Part shown: piece after piece, positions 56,752 through 64,000 of the stretch | Position numbering within the stretch: the stretch's first letter is position 1 | Layout: each line of letters begins with the position of its first letter | Source: Marichromatium gracile | GTDB taxonomy: Bacteria; Pseudomonadota; Gammaproteobacteria; Chromatiales; Chromatiaceae | Assembly (NCBI RefSeq): GCF_004343155.1 | Contig: NZ_SMDC01000012.1 | Span: 1-64,000, forward strand | Direction: 5' to 3' | DNA: 64,000 nucleotides | The notes under the pieces: model-generated | Told to the model about the DNA's origin: nothing | What the model saw: only the letters and a program-made list of their open reading frames with translations | The model's database searches: none | Made by a program: the position numbers and the translations under genes

Positions 56752-57480
56752 TCAGGGTGTCGCGGCGACATCGAGCCCGGTGGGGGCCAGCAGTCGGTCC
56801 TCGAAGTTGGTCAGCACGCTGAACTCCACCCGACGCGAGGCGGTCGGGTCCTCGTGTCCGGTGGCGTCGAGTACCAGCCGTGACGAGGACAGCCCGACCG
56901 CGGCCACCCGATACCTGAACCACTGCTCGTGACGCAGCGCCTCGAGTCCGTAGGCGAAGCGCAGCACTGCGCGGGTGCGTTTCTGACTGAGTTCCATGTT
57001 GGCGAAATAGGCCTCAAGCGGGCTGCTCCCCGGCGCCCATTCGCTGGAGGTATGACCCTCGATGCGGATCTCGCGGATCACCGTGCTGAACGGGCGCAGG
57101 CGCGCGACATAGCGTGGCAGGAAGTCGCTGAGGATGGCCTCGAACTCCGGCTTGATCCGCGACGAGCTGCGATCGAACAGCACGTCTGGCTCGCGAAAAC
57201 GCAGCGTCAGCGTGTCGCGCTCGAGTTCGGCGTTCCACCGCGGCAGGTCGTCGACGAACTCGTCTTCCAGCGCGTGATAGATCGCCTGACGCAGCTCGGC
57301 CGCGGAGGTTCGCACCTCGGTCTCGACCTCGTGGGCGCGCTCGATCTGCACCATGTGGAGCAGGGCGAGGAAGAGGAAGATCATCATCAGCGAGGCCATC
57401 AGGTCGGAGACCACCAGCCAGTGGCTGTCGCCCTCGTGCTGCTGGCGGTGTCCGGGGAGGCGTGGTGTGAAGGCGCTCAT
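56752..57480 (-). CDS. ZorB/MotB-like OmpA-domain stator protein
   Basis: A 242-residue protein with one membrane helix carrying the proton-path aspartate (WLVVSDLMASLMMIFLFLAL) and a C-terminal OmpA-like peptidoglycan-binding domain (DVLFDRSSSRIKPEFEAILS, IRIEGHTSSEW, ANMELSQKRTRAVLRFAYGL, SRRVEFSVL). The NMELSQ.R pattern is typical of ZorB and related MotB-like proteins rather than flagellar MotB. Its start overlaps the ZorA-like stop by 4 bases, so the two subunits form a coupled pair. Confidence 0.82.
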   Translation of the reverse strand: MSAFTPRLPGHRQQHEGDSHWLVVSDLMASLMMIFLFLALLHMVQIERAHEVETEVRTSAAELRQAIYHALEDEFVDDLPRWNAELERDTLTLRFREPDVLFDRSSSRIKPEFEAILSDFLPRYVARLRPFSTVIREIRIEGHTSSEWAPGSSPLEAYFANMELSQKRTRAVLRFAYGLEALRHEQWFRYRVAAVGLSSSRLVLDATGHEDPTASRRVEFSVLTNFEDRLLAPTGLDVAATP

Positions 57481-58568
57481 GCCCCGGCTCCCGCGGCCAG
57501 CGCCGTGCCGCGTGCGGGGGTGCTCTGGGCGATGCGTCGCTGTGCCTCGAGCGCCGAGAGCACTGCGTTCTCGATGTTCTCGAGCATCGCCTTGAGCCGG
57601 GTGTCCATCGCCGGGAAGGCCTCCTTGGCGCGATCACGCAGCTCGGCGATGCCGCTGAGCAGGGATTCGAGCTCCATGGTCTCGCGCCTCAGCCCGGCCA
57701 TGGTCGTCTCCTGGTCCTCGACATGACGCGAGATCTGCATCGCCTGACGGGTGAGCGCCTCGATCGCGGTCTGTGACTGACCGACGGCACCGACGGCGTG
57801 GTCGAGTTGATCGCCGAGCGCCTGCATGTGCTGGCGATACTGCTCCTGCCATTGCAGCAGCTTGCCGACCGAGTCGTCGAGTCGGCGGAAGTTCTCACCG
57901 AACTGCACCCCGAGCTTGTCGTTGAAGTCGCGGATGGCGCCTTCGAGGGCTTCGATGAGCTGGCGTGAGCCCATCTCGCCGAGCCGCCGGGCGAAGTCGT
58001 CGAGCTGGCCGAGCAGCTGCGCGTGATGCGTCTCCAGGGTCTGGGTCAGGTCGTGGTCGAGATGCTCCAGCCGCCGTTCGAGCGTCTGGGTGGCTGCGAG
58101 CTGGGCGCGGGCGGCCTCGGCCTGGTGTTCGCCGAGCGCCACCAATCGCTCGAGGGCGTCGAGTTCCGGCCGCTCGATCTTGGTCGCGGCGTCGGACTGC
58201 ATCTGCGCCGACGGGGTATCGGTGCCGAGCAGCAGCACCAGACGCAGGATGGCGCCGAGCAGGATGCCGATGATGCTGGTGACGAAGGCGAGCTTGAGTC
58301 CGTCGAGCAGCACCGGGATGCTGTATTCGATGTCGCGCACGTCGAATTCCAGCAGCCCGATGGCGATGCCGAGGAAGGTGCCGAGGATCCCCAGCGTGGT
58401 CAGCAGGGTCGGCGCACCGTGATAGAACTCCTCGCCGCGACCACGACCGATCGCCGCCAGCGCTGCGCCGAAGAGCGCGACCAGCAGCAGGGTGAAGGCG
58501 CCGATCACCGCCATCGCATTGAGTTGGTGAAGGGCCGAGAGTACGCCGAGTGCGATTGATTCGAGCAT
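57477..58568 (-). CDS. ZorA/MotA-TolQ-ExbB-like channel protein with coiled-coil tail
   Basis: A 363-residue protein. Membrane helices at about 18-40, 57-77 and 92-115 contain the TolQ/ExbB/ZorA channel motif TLLTTLGILGTFLGIAIGLL and LDGLKLAFVTSIIGILLGAI. From about 130 to 340 follows a long cytosolic helical tail (TLERRLEHLDHDLTQTLETH, LDHAVGAVGQSQTAIEALTR). This is the ZorA-type layout (five-helix pore plus intracellular tail), shorter than defence ZorA proteins. No ZorC, ZorD or ZorE is nearby. ATG 58568 fits the helix start; an ATG 36 bases upstream is possible. Confidence 0.82.
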   Translation of the reverse strand: MLESIALGVLSALHQLNAMAVIGAFTLLLVALFGAALAAIGRGRGEEFYHGAPTLLTTLGILGTFLGIAIGLLEFDVRDIEYSIPVLLDGLKLAFVTSIIGILLGAILRLVLLLGTDTPSAQMQSDAATKIERPELDALERLVALGEHQAEAARAQLAATQTLERRLEHLDHDLTQTLETHHAQLLGQLDDFARRLGEMGSRQLIEALEGAIRDFNDKLGVQFGENFRRLDDSVGKLLQWQEQYRQHMQALGDQLDHAVGAVGQSQTAIEALTRQAMQISRHVEDQETTMAGLRRETMELESLLSGIAELRDRAKEAFPAMDTRLKAMLENIENAVLSALEAQRRIAQSTPARGTALAAGAGA

Positions 58569-58585
58569 GGTTGAGCGTCCGCCGG

Positions 58586-58613
58586 TTATCGGGTTCGGGG
58601 CCATTCGGCCCTA
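58586..58613 (-). promoter_or_regulatory. Sigma-28-like promoter of the ZorA-like gene
   Basis: On the minus strand CCCGATAA (7 of 8 to GCCGATAA) is preceded by 16 bases and TAGG (two mismatches to TAAA). It ends 18 bases before the ZorA-like ATG. The -35 is weak. Confidence 0.4.
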
Positions 58614-58751
58614 GTCTGAAACCAGATAAGCAGGAAGCGCGCCACTTATTTGGTGTCACGAAACAATGTGGCGTCTGGGCTGTGTGCGTCAATAAGATGA
58701 CGATTGTCGGCGGCGCTCTGGAGCAAGGCGTCGCGATGACGACGCCCGAAC

Positions 58752-59621
58752 TCAGTCGCCGGGCAGCTCGATGGTGGCGCTGTCGTGTGCGAAGGCCGCC
58801 TCGGCTGCCTCCAGGCGCATCACCACGATGCTGATCCGCCGGTTGATCGGCGCGCTCGGATGCTCGGGGTCGGCCGGGGCGCTCGATCCCAGTCCGACGA
58901 TGCGCCCAACCTGCTCGTCCGGCATTCCGCCGGCGATCAGCGCGCGCCGGGCGGCGTTGGCACGATCGGTCGACAGCTCCCAGTTGGTATAGTCCGGGCT
59001 GGTATAGGGGCGCGCGTCGGTATGCCCGGAGATGGCGGTGGGGTTGGGCACCGTCTCGATCATGGTGCCGATCTCCTCGAGGATAGCCGCGGCGTGGGGT
59101 CGCAGTCGGGCACTACCGAGGTCGAACATCGGTCGGTTCTCGCGATCGATGATCTGGATGCGCAGCCCCTCGGGGACGACATCGATCAGGAGTTGCTCCT
59201 TGTAGGGGGCGAGTGCGGCGCTGTCGTCGAGCGCCGCCTGCAGGCTGACCCGCAGGCTCTCGAGCCGTGCGGCATCGAGCCGTTGGGCCAGGGCCTCGAG
59301 CCGGGACGGACTCCACCCCTCGGGCGAGGGTGCGAAACCGCCCTCGAAGTCGATGATCGAGGGGGCGTTGCCGCTGCCCTCACCGGCCGGGACGGTAAGC
59401 ACCGGGCTGCCGGCCTCGAACAGCGCCGGGTCCTGGAAATAGCCGGCGATCGCCGCGCGTTGCTGATCGTCGGTGGCGTTGAGGATCCACAGGAGCAGGA
59501 AGAAGGCCATCATCGCGGTGGCGAAGTCGGCGTAGGCGATCTTCCAGGCGCCGCCGTGACTGCCGCCCTTGCGGATGACCCGGCGGATGACGATCGGCTG
59601 TTTCTTCGGTTCGAGCGACAT
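58752..59621 (-). CDS. motB: Flagellar motor stator protein MotB
   Basis: A 289-residue MotB: basic N terminus, then the helix with the proton-accepting Asp (KIAYADFATAMMAFFLLLWI), plug region, and an OmpA-like domain (IQIIDRENRPMFDLGSARLR, ISGHTDARPYTSPDYTNWEL, STDRANAARRALIAGG, NRRISIVV). Follows motA by 5 bases. As a flagellar stator it anchors MotA to peptidoglycan and conducts protons. Confidence 0.94.
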   Translation of the reverse strand: MSLEPKKQPIVIRRVIRKGGSHGGAWKIAYADFATAMMAFFLLLWILNATDDQQRAAIAGYFQDPALFEAGSPVLTVPAGEGSGNAPSIIDFEGGFAPSPEGWSPSRLEALAQRLDAARLESLRVSLQAALDDSAALAPYKEQLLIDVVPEGLRIQIIDRENRPMFDLGSARLRPHAAAILEEIGTMIETVPNPTAISGHTDARPYTSPDYTNWELSTDRANAARRALIAGGMPDEQVGRIVGLGSSAPADPEHPSAPINRRISIVVMRLEAAEAAFAHDSATIELPGD

Positions 59622-59626
59622 CCCGG

Positions 59627-60487
59627 CTACCTCGCCCGTCCGCCGTGCAGATGGCGCTCGAGCTCGGTGAAGCTCGGGCGCAGCGGGGCGTGCATCGTCT
59701 TGCGACCGAACTCGACGGCGATCTGCGGGCCGTAGCCCTGGACGTTGGCGAGGATGCAGGCCTTGATGCAGGTGAGGAACTGCAGCTCCTCCTCGGCGCG
59801 ATGCTCCATCGCGGTGGCGATCGGGCCGATGAGGCCGTAGGCGATCAGCACCCCGAGGAAGGTCCCGACGAGCGCTGCGGCGACCAGGGCGCCGATCTCG
59901 TCGAGCGCGCCGCCGAGCGCGCTCATGGTCTTCACGATGCCGAGGACCGCGGCGACGATGCCGAAGGCGGGCAGGGCATCGGCGCTGCGCTGCACCGCGT
60001 GGGCCGCTGCGGTGCGCGACTCGTGATGGGCGTTGAGCTCGACATCCATCAGCGCGTCGAGCTCGAAGGGGTTCATGCCGCCGCTGACCACCAGACGCAT
60101 GTAGTCGGAGATGAACTCGAGCGCGTGCGGGTGCTGCAGCAGTCGGGGATGGGCGCGGAACAGCGCGCTGTTGCGTGGTTCCTCGATATCGGCCTCGACC
60201 CCCATCAGTCCGTCCTTGCGAATCTTGCCGAAGAGCTTGAACATCAGCGCCAGCAGATCGAGATAGTCAGCGCGGGTGTAGCACGGTCCACGCAGCAGCT
60301 GCGGCAGGGTGGCGAGGGTCTCGCGGATGATCGCGCCGGGGTTGGCGATGACGAAGGCGCCGAGCGCGGCGCCGCAGATGATGATGATCTCGTAGGGTTG
60401 CCAGATCGCCAGCAGGTTGCCGCCGTGGGCGGCGAAGCCGCCGAGCACGGCGCCGAAGGTGATCAGCGCGCCGAGCAGTAACTTCAT
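59627..60487 (-). CDS. motA: Flagellar motor stator protein MotA
   Basis: A 286-residue four-helix MotA. LLLGALITFGAVLGGFAAHG at the start, the cytosolic loop with EADIEEPRNSALFRAHPRLL, and the two channel helices ADALPAFGIVAAVLGIVKTM and VAAALVGTFLGVLIAYGLIG are typical, with Pro in the LPAFG motif. First gene of motAB. No convincing sigma-28 promoter was found upstream. Confidence 0.95.
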   Translation of the reverse strand: MKLLLGALITFGAVLGGFAAHGGNLLAIWQPYEIIIICGAALGAFVIANPGAIIRETLATLPQLLRGPCYTRADYLDLLALMFKLFGKIRKDGLMGVEADIEEPRNSALFRAHPRLLQHPHALEFISDYMRLVVSGGMNPFELDALMDVELNAHHESRTAAAHAVQRSADALPAFGIVAAVLGIVKTMSALGGALDEIGALVAAALVGTFLGVLIAYGLIGPIATAMEHRAEEELQFLTCIKACILANVQGYGPQIAVEFGRKTMHAPLRPSFTELERHLHGGRAR

Positions 60488-60621
60488 CCCATGCCCCCTG
60501 AGTTGCCCGGGGACCAGCAGATGCGTAAACCGATGGGGTCTGACCCACTGCGTCGCTTGTCGCCGGCTGGTCCTTTTGCGAATAATGCCGCCGAGCGATC
60601 CGATGGAGGGAGGGGGCCGCG

Positions 60622-62034
60622 ATGGAGCAGGACTGGATGGGTCAATTGACCGCGCTGGTCGAGCCCGGGCGCCTGCCGGTGCTGGCGCGCTCGCGCGAGC
60701 GGCTCAGGGGGCTGCTCGCTGGCCCCGAGACCTCGCGTCAGCGCATGGCTGCGGTGCTGCTCGATGATCCGGCGCTGGCGCTGCAGGCACTGCATCGCGC
60801 CAACGCCGTGCCGCATCGCCATTTCCGCACCGAGATCGCCACCCTCGAGGATGCGGTGCACATGCTCGGCGAGCGCGGTCTTGCGCGCCTCCTCGAAGAG
60901 GTCGTCGAGGCCGAGCGCGAGCTCGAGGGGAACCGGCTGCGCGCCTATCGCCATGCCCTGGCGCGCGGCGCGCTGGCCGGTGCGCTGGCCGCCGACTGGG
61001 CGGCCTGTGGGCGTGACATGTTCCCGGCCGAGGTGGCCGCGGCCGCGCTCCTGCACACCCTTGGCGAGTTCGTCCTGCTCGCGGTGGGCGATCGGCGGAT
61101 CGGACGCTATCTGCAGCTCGTCTATCTCCATCATGTCTTGCCGCACGAGGCCGATTATGTCGCGCTCAGCGACAGTCTGGGAACCCTGGGCTACCGGCTG
61201 GCCTGCCGTTGGGCGTTACCCGAGATGGTGCGTGAATCGATGCGTCCGCACAATGCCGCGCACAGCCGTCCGCTGGGGGCGATGCTCGCTAACCAGATGG
61301 CACGCGACGCCTGTTCGGGGTGGCGCCATCCGTTTTCGGGGCGAGACCTGTGGCTGGCGAGCGAGCTGCTCGAGCTCTCTCCCGATGTCCTGACTCGACG
61401 GGTCAACCGGGTGTTGGCGCTGACGCGCGAGCGTCTTCCGGTGCTCGCCGAGACGGCGTTGATGCCCTTGCCGACGCCGGCGTGTGCGCCTGCGGTCTGG
61501 GATCTGCGGGCGCCTTATCAGGCGCCTTTCTGTCTGGCACCGCGCGCCGACGAGCTGGCTCGGTGCCGGCATCGGCTCGAGTGCGGAGGTGGGGAGGAGC
61601 GGCTGCTGACGACCCTGCTCTACGGGCTGCATCGCGGGCTCGGACTCAATCGCGTGGCCTTCTTCGCCTGCGCGCCCGACGACCGGACCCTGACCCCGCG
61701 GTTGTTCGTCGGTTCGGAGTTCGAGCCCGAGTTCAATCAGGGTGGTTGGCGGCATCGGGCGCGGACCTTGCTCGAGGGGTTGCTCGATGCTCCGGGCGTG
61801 GTGCGGGTCGGGTGCGGCGGTACGGTCACGCTACCCGATGAGCTGGCCGAGCGTCTCGGGGTCGATGCCTTCCTGGCGATGCCGTTGTGGCGCGGCGGTG
61901 TCGTGCTCGGTCTGATCTATGCCGATCGACGCTGTGTCTGCTGCCATCTCGATGCCGGGATCGAGGCGCGGTTTGCGGCGCTGGTCATGCGAGCCTCGGA
62001 GATCCTGTCTCGCTCCTCGGGCGAGCTCAGTTGA
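60622..62034 (+). CDS. HDOD-GAF domain protein
   Basis: 470 residues. An HDOD domain occupies about 15-260 (LPVLARSRERLRGLLAGPET, AVLLDDPALALQALHRANAV, EDAVHMLGERGLARLLEEVV, AALLHTLGEFVLLAVGD). The C-terminal part (about 310-465) is GAF-like (LLTTLLYGLHRGLGLNRVAF, AFLAMPLWRGGVVLGLIYAD). The combination suggests a sensor-scaffold of the same signalling network as the two other HDOD proteins. Its stop overlaps the stop of the convergent HD-GYP gene by 8 bases. Confidence 0.82.
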   Translation: MEQDWMGQLTALVEPGRLPVLARSRERLRGLLAGPETSRQRMAAVLLDDPALALQALHRANAVPHRHFRTEIATLEDAVHMLGERGLARLLEEVVEAERELEGNRLRAYRHALARGALAGALAADWAACGRDMFPAEVAAAALLHTLGEFVLLAVGDRRIGRYLQLVYLHHVLPHEADYVALSDSLGTLGYRLACRWALPEMVRESMRPHNAAHSRPLGAMLANQMARDACSGWRHPFSGRDLWLASELLELSPDVLTRRVNRVLALTRERLPVLAETALMPLPTPACAPAVWDLRAPYQAPFCLAPRADELARCRHRLECGGGEERLLTTLLYGLHRGLGLNRVAFFACAPDDRTLTPRLFVGSEFEPEFNQGGWRHRARTLLEGLLDAPGVVRVGCGGTVTLPDELAERLGVDAFLAMPLWRGGVVLGLIYADRRCVCCHLDAGIEARFAALVMRASEILSRSSGELS

Positions 62035-63025
62035 GTTCGTCGGGTTCGCGAGCATCCCAGGTCGCCTTGATCTCGAGGATGCGCTCGAGCGATGCGTTGA
62101 ACAGGGTGATCAGCTCCGGTTCGAAGTGATGTCCCGCCTCGGTGTTGAGGGTCTCGACCACGCGCTCGACCGGCCAGGGATCCTTGTAGGGGCGGCGCAT
62201 GCTCAGGGCATCGAAGACATCGGCGACGGCGACGATGCGCGCCGACTGGGGGATCTCGGTTCCGGCGAGTCCTTCGGGATAGCCGCTGCCGTCCCAGCGC
62301 TCGTGGTGATAGAGCGCGATCTCGGCGGCGAGCTTGAAGACTCGCGCCTCGCTGCGCGCGAGGATGTCGTGCCCGATCCGCGCATGGGTCTTCATCACCG
62401 CCCACTCGGCGGCATCGAGCTTGGCCGGTTTCTGCAGGATGGCGTCGGGGATGCCCATCTTGCCGGTGTCGTGCATCGGCGCGGCGAGCTTCATCAGCGC
62501 GACCGACTCCTCCGACCAGCCGACGGCCTCGGCGAGCAGCGCCGAGTAGTCGGCCATGCGCCAGATATGGACGCCGGTATCGTTGTCGCGAAAGTGTCCG
62601 GCGCGCGCCAGCATGTCGATGGCGTCGCGCTGGCTGCGTTCGAGGTCGGTGGCGCGCACCAGTGAGAGGTGGGTACGCACCCGTGCCCTGAGTACCAGCG
62701 GCGAGATCGGTTTGGTGATGAAGTCGACCCCGCCGGCCTCGAAGGCCTCGTTCTCGTCGATCTCGTCGGAGCGCGAGGTGATGAACAGCACCGGGATCTG
62801 GTCGCCGCCGGGGCTGGCCTTGAGCCGGCGGCAGACCTCGTAGCCATCCATGTCCGGCATCTGCACGTCGAGCAGCAGCATCACCGGCGCGTGTTTGGCG
62901 ACCGCCGCCAGCGCCTCCTGGCCATTGCGGGCGAATACCAGGTTGTAGTCCTCGCCGAGGATCTGCTCGATCAGTGCGAGATTGCTCGGCTCGTCATCGA
63001 CGACCAGAAGCTTGCCGTGTTGCAT
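62027..63025 (-). CDS. HD-GYP response regulator (RpfG type)
   Basis: 332 residues: receiver (1-120, LLVVDDEPSNLALIEQIL, Asp in LLLDVQMPDMDG, Lys in FITKPIS) and an HD-GYP domain (about 150-325) with APMHDTGKMGIPDAIL, the second HARIGHDIL, and the signature HHERWDGSGYPEGLAG. All metal ligands expected for a c-di-GMP phosphodiesterase seem present. The hybrid kinase ending just upstream on the same strand is the likely phosphodonor. Confidence 0.92.
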   Translation of the reverse strand: MQHGKLLVVDDEPSNLALIEQILGEDYNLVFARNGQEALAAVAKHAPVMLLLDVQMPDMDGYEVCRRLKASPGGDQIPVLFITSRSDEIDENEAFEAGGVDFITKPISPLVLRARVRTHLSLVRATDLERSQRDAIDMLARAGHFRDNDTGVHIWRMADYSALLAEAVGWSEESVALMKLAAPMHDTGKMGIPDAILQKPAKLDAAEWAVMKTHARIGHDILARSEARVFKLAAEIALYHHERWDGSGYPEGLAGTEIPQSARIVAVADVFDALSMRRPYKDPWPVERVVETLNTEAGHHFEPELITLFNASLERILEIKATWDAREPDELN

Positions 63026-63031
63026 TGCGGG

Positions 63032-64000
63032 TCACCCATCTAGCGTCGTATCCAGTGTCTCGATCAGGCGTCGAGTCGCCGTCTCCGCGGCGCGGAAATC
63101 GAAGGCCTCGAGTCGCTCGCGAATCGGGGCGAGCAGCTCGGGGGCGATGCGAGGTTCGAGGCTGTCGAGCAGCGGGCGAACCCTCGCCGGGTCGTCCTGA
63201 TCGAGCGCTTCGAGCAGTTGCTGTACCAGGGCATCCGTCCTGGCCTCCGTGCTTGGCGATCGTTTTTGCGCCGCCGCGGCCGGCGGCGGGTGTTGCGCGA
63301 TGTACTCGGCGATCGCGTGCAGGCTGGCCGTCATGGTGCGCGTCAGCTGGTCGATCGCCGATCTCGTCTGCTCGGCCATGCCTGAGTGCGCGGCCGTCTC
63401 CAGCTCCGTGGCCGCCTGCTGCAGCGACTTCAGCCCGAGGTTGCCGGCCGCTCCCTTGAGCTTGTGGGTGAGCGTCGCGATGGTGTTGCGATCGCCCGAC
63501 TCCTCGAGCCGGTGGAGCTTGCTCCCGGTATTGGCGTACTCGTCGCCGAAACGGCGCAGGTTGGTCGTATAGACGGTCGCGTTGCGCCAGCGCGTCATCG
63601 CCTCGGCGCTGTCGAGCAGGGGCAGGCTGCCCTCTGTGTCATGGTGTGAGGGCGCCGGCGACTCGATTCCCTTGCCGTTCGTCGGCGTGTGACCGAGATG
63701 GCTGCGGATGGTCGCGATCATCTGGTCGACATCGAAGGGCTTGGGCAGGAAGTCATCCATCCCGGCGGCGAGCGCGGCCTCGCGCTGAGGCTGGAAGGCG
63801 CCGGCGGTCAGGGCGATCACCGGCAGTTGCGCGAGACCGAGCCGTTGGCGGATCTCGTGGGTTGCCATGTAGCCGTCCATCACCGGCATCTGGATATCCA
63901 TCAGCACCAGATCGACACCCTGCGGGTGCTGCTCGACCCAGTCGACCGCCTCGCGCCCGTTGGCGGCCTCGTGGACCTCGGCGCCCTCGCCCTCGAGGAT
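63032..64000 (-). CDS. Hybrid histidine kinase C terminus (receiver-Hpt), partial
   Basis: The frame is open to the window edge, so only the last 322 residues or so are seen. They comprise most of a receiver (phospho-Asp in LVLMDIQMPVMDGYMATHEI, Lys in FLPKPFDVDQM), a linker, and an Hpt domain whose phospho-His is in ATLTHKLKGAAGNLGLKSLQ. A long helical tail follows (LLEALDQDDPARVRPLLDSL). This is the output end of a BarA/multistep kinase. It is followed after 6 bases by the HD-GYP regulator. Confidence 0.88.
   Translation of the reverse strand: MLEGEGAEVHEAANGREAVDWVEQHPQGVDLVLMDIQMPVMDGYMATHEIRQRLGLAQLPVIALTAGAFQPQREAALAAGMDDFLPKPFDVDQMIATIRSHLGHTPTNGKGIESPAPSHHDTEGSLPLLDSAEAMTRWRNATVYTTNLRRFGDEYANTGSKLHRLEESGDRNTIATLTHKLKGAAGNLGLKSLQQAATELETAAHSGMAEQTRSAIDQLTRTMTASLHAIAEYIAQHPPPAAAAQKRSPSTEARTDALVQQLLEALDQDDPARVRPLLDSLEPRIAPELLAPIRERLEAFDFRAAETATRRLIETLDTTLDG

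Noticed and set aside
56752-60487. A complete Zorya defence system
   Set aside because: ZorA/B-like genes are present, but no ZorC, ZorD (helicase) or ZorE (nuclease) lies next to them; neighbouring genes are motAB and HDOD.
60488-60621. Sigma-28 promoter for motA, and one for cheV at 47330-47360
   Set aside because: Only partial -10 matches (for example CGATA near 47355) without a -35 at 15-16 bases.

Overview
The window looks like a chromosomal segment of a GC-rich gammaproteobacterium, most likely a purple sulfur bacterium or close relative (Chromatiaceae). The reasons are the gammaproteobacterial order tsaD / rpsU-yqeY-dnaG-rpoD-tRNA, a DAB-type inorganic-carbon transporter, oxygen-independent ubiquinone genes with FNR-type sites, polar-flagellum style signalling genes and characteristic intergenic repeats. 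No photosynthesis or sulfur-oxidation gene lies in the window, so the family assignment is inference. Coding density is high. Long antisense reading frames are abundant because of the GC content and were ignored.

Layout. 0.3-9.1 kb is housekeeping: sugE, folB, plsY, a TMEM43-like membrane protein, tsaD, then the macromolecular-synthesis cluster rpsU-yqeY-dnaG-rpoD, closed by a tRNA-Ile(CAU). 9.1-12.05 kb is a decayed accessory patch behind that tRNA (transposase scrap, methyltransferase, broken genes, HNH nuclease). 12.2-17.3 kb is a signalling operon (GAF protein, multi-PAS hybrid kinase, REC-EAL phosphodiesterase). 17.46-17.7 kb is a tiny CRISPR array without cas genes. 17.8-23.3 kb holds dabB-dabA-murF. 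24.1-29.2 kb is one giant exonuclease-RecQ-UvrD helicase fusion, flanked on both sides by compound intergenic repeats. 29.7-32.3 kb carries a lipoprotein, a NUDIX hydrolase, a DUF808 protein and ubiT. 32.4-39.9 kb is a C4-dicarboxylate-type TRAP transporter (dctPQM plus a coupled UspA) and its DctBD two-component system with a sigma-54 promoter. 39.9-43.0 kb is ubiV, ubiU and a YhcC-type radical SAM gene behind a perfect FNR box. 43.2-47.1 kb is a 1285-residue FAD/Fe-S oxidoreductase. 47.4-64 kb is a motility and c-di-GMP-related block: cheV, two PilZ proteins, a DamX-like protein, a retropepsin-fold protein lacking its catalytic motif, a SprA-like metalloprotease, a YjfB-like protein, three HDOD proteins, motA-motB, a second Zorya-like stator pair, an HD-GYP regulator and the end of a hybrid kinase.

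How the genes work together. The redox theme (ubiT, ubiU, ubiV, FNR-type sites, TRAP uptake, FAD/Fe-S dehydrogenase) fits a facultative or phototrophic anaerobe that makes ubiquinone without oxygen. The right-hand third fits control of swimming by second messengers. The most unusual items are the triple-domain helicase, the ZorA/ZorB-like motor pair beside genuine motAB with a sigma-28-like promoter and no Zorya effector, the dab-murF translational linkage, the compound heptamer repeats, and the orphan CRISPR array with its own terminator.
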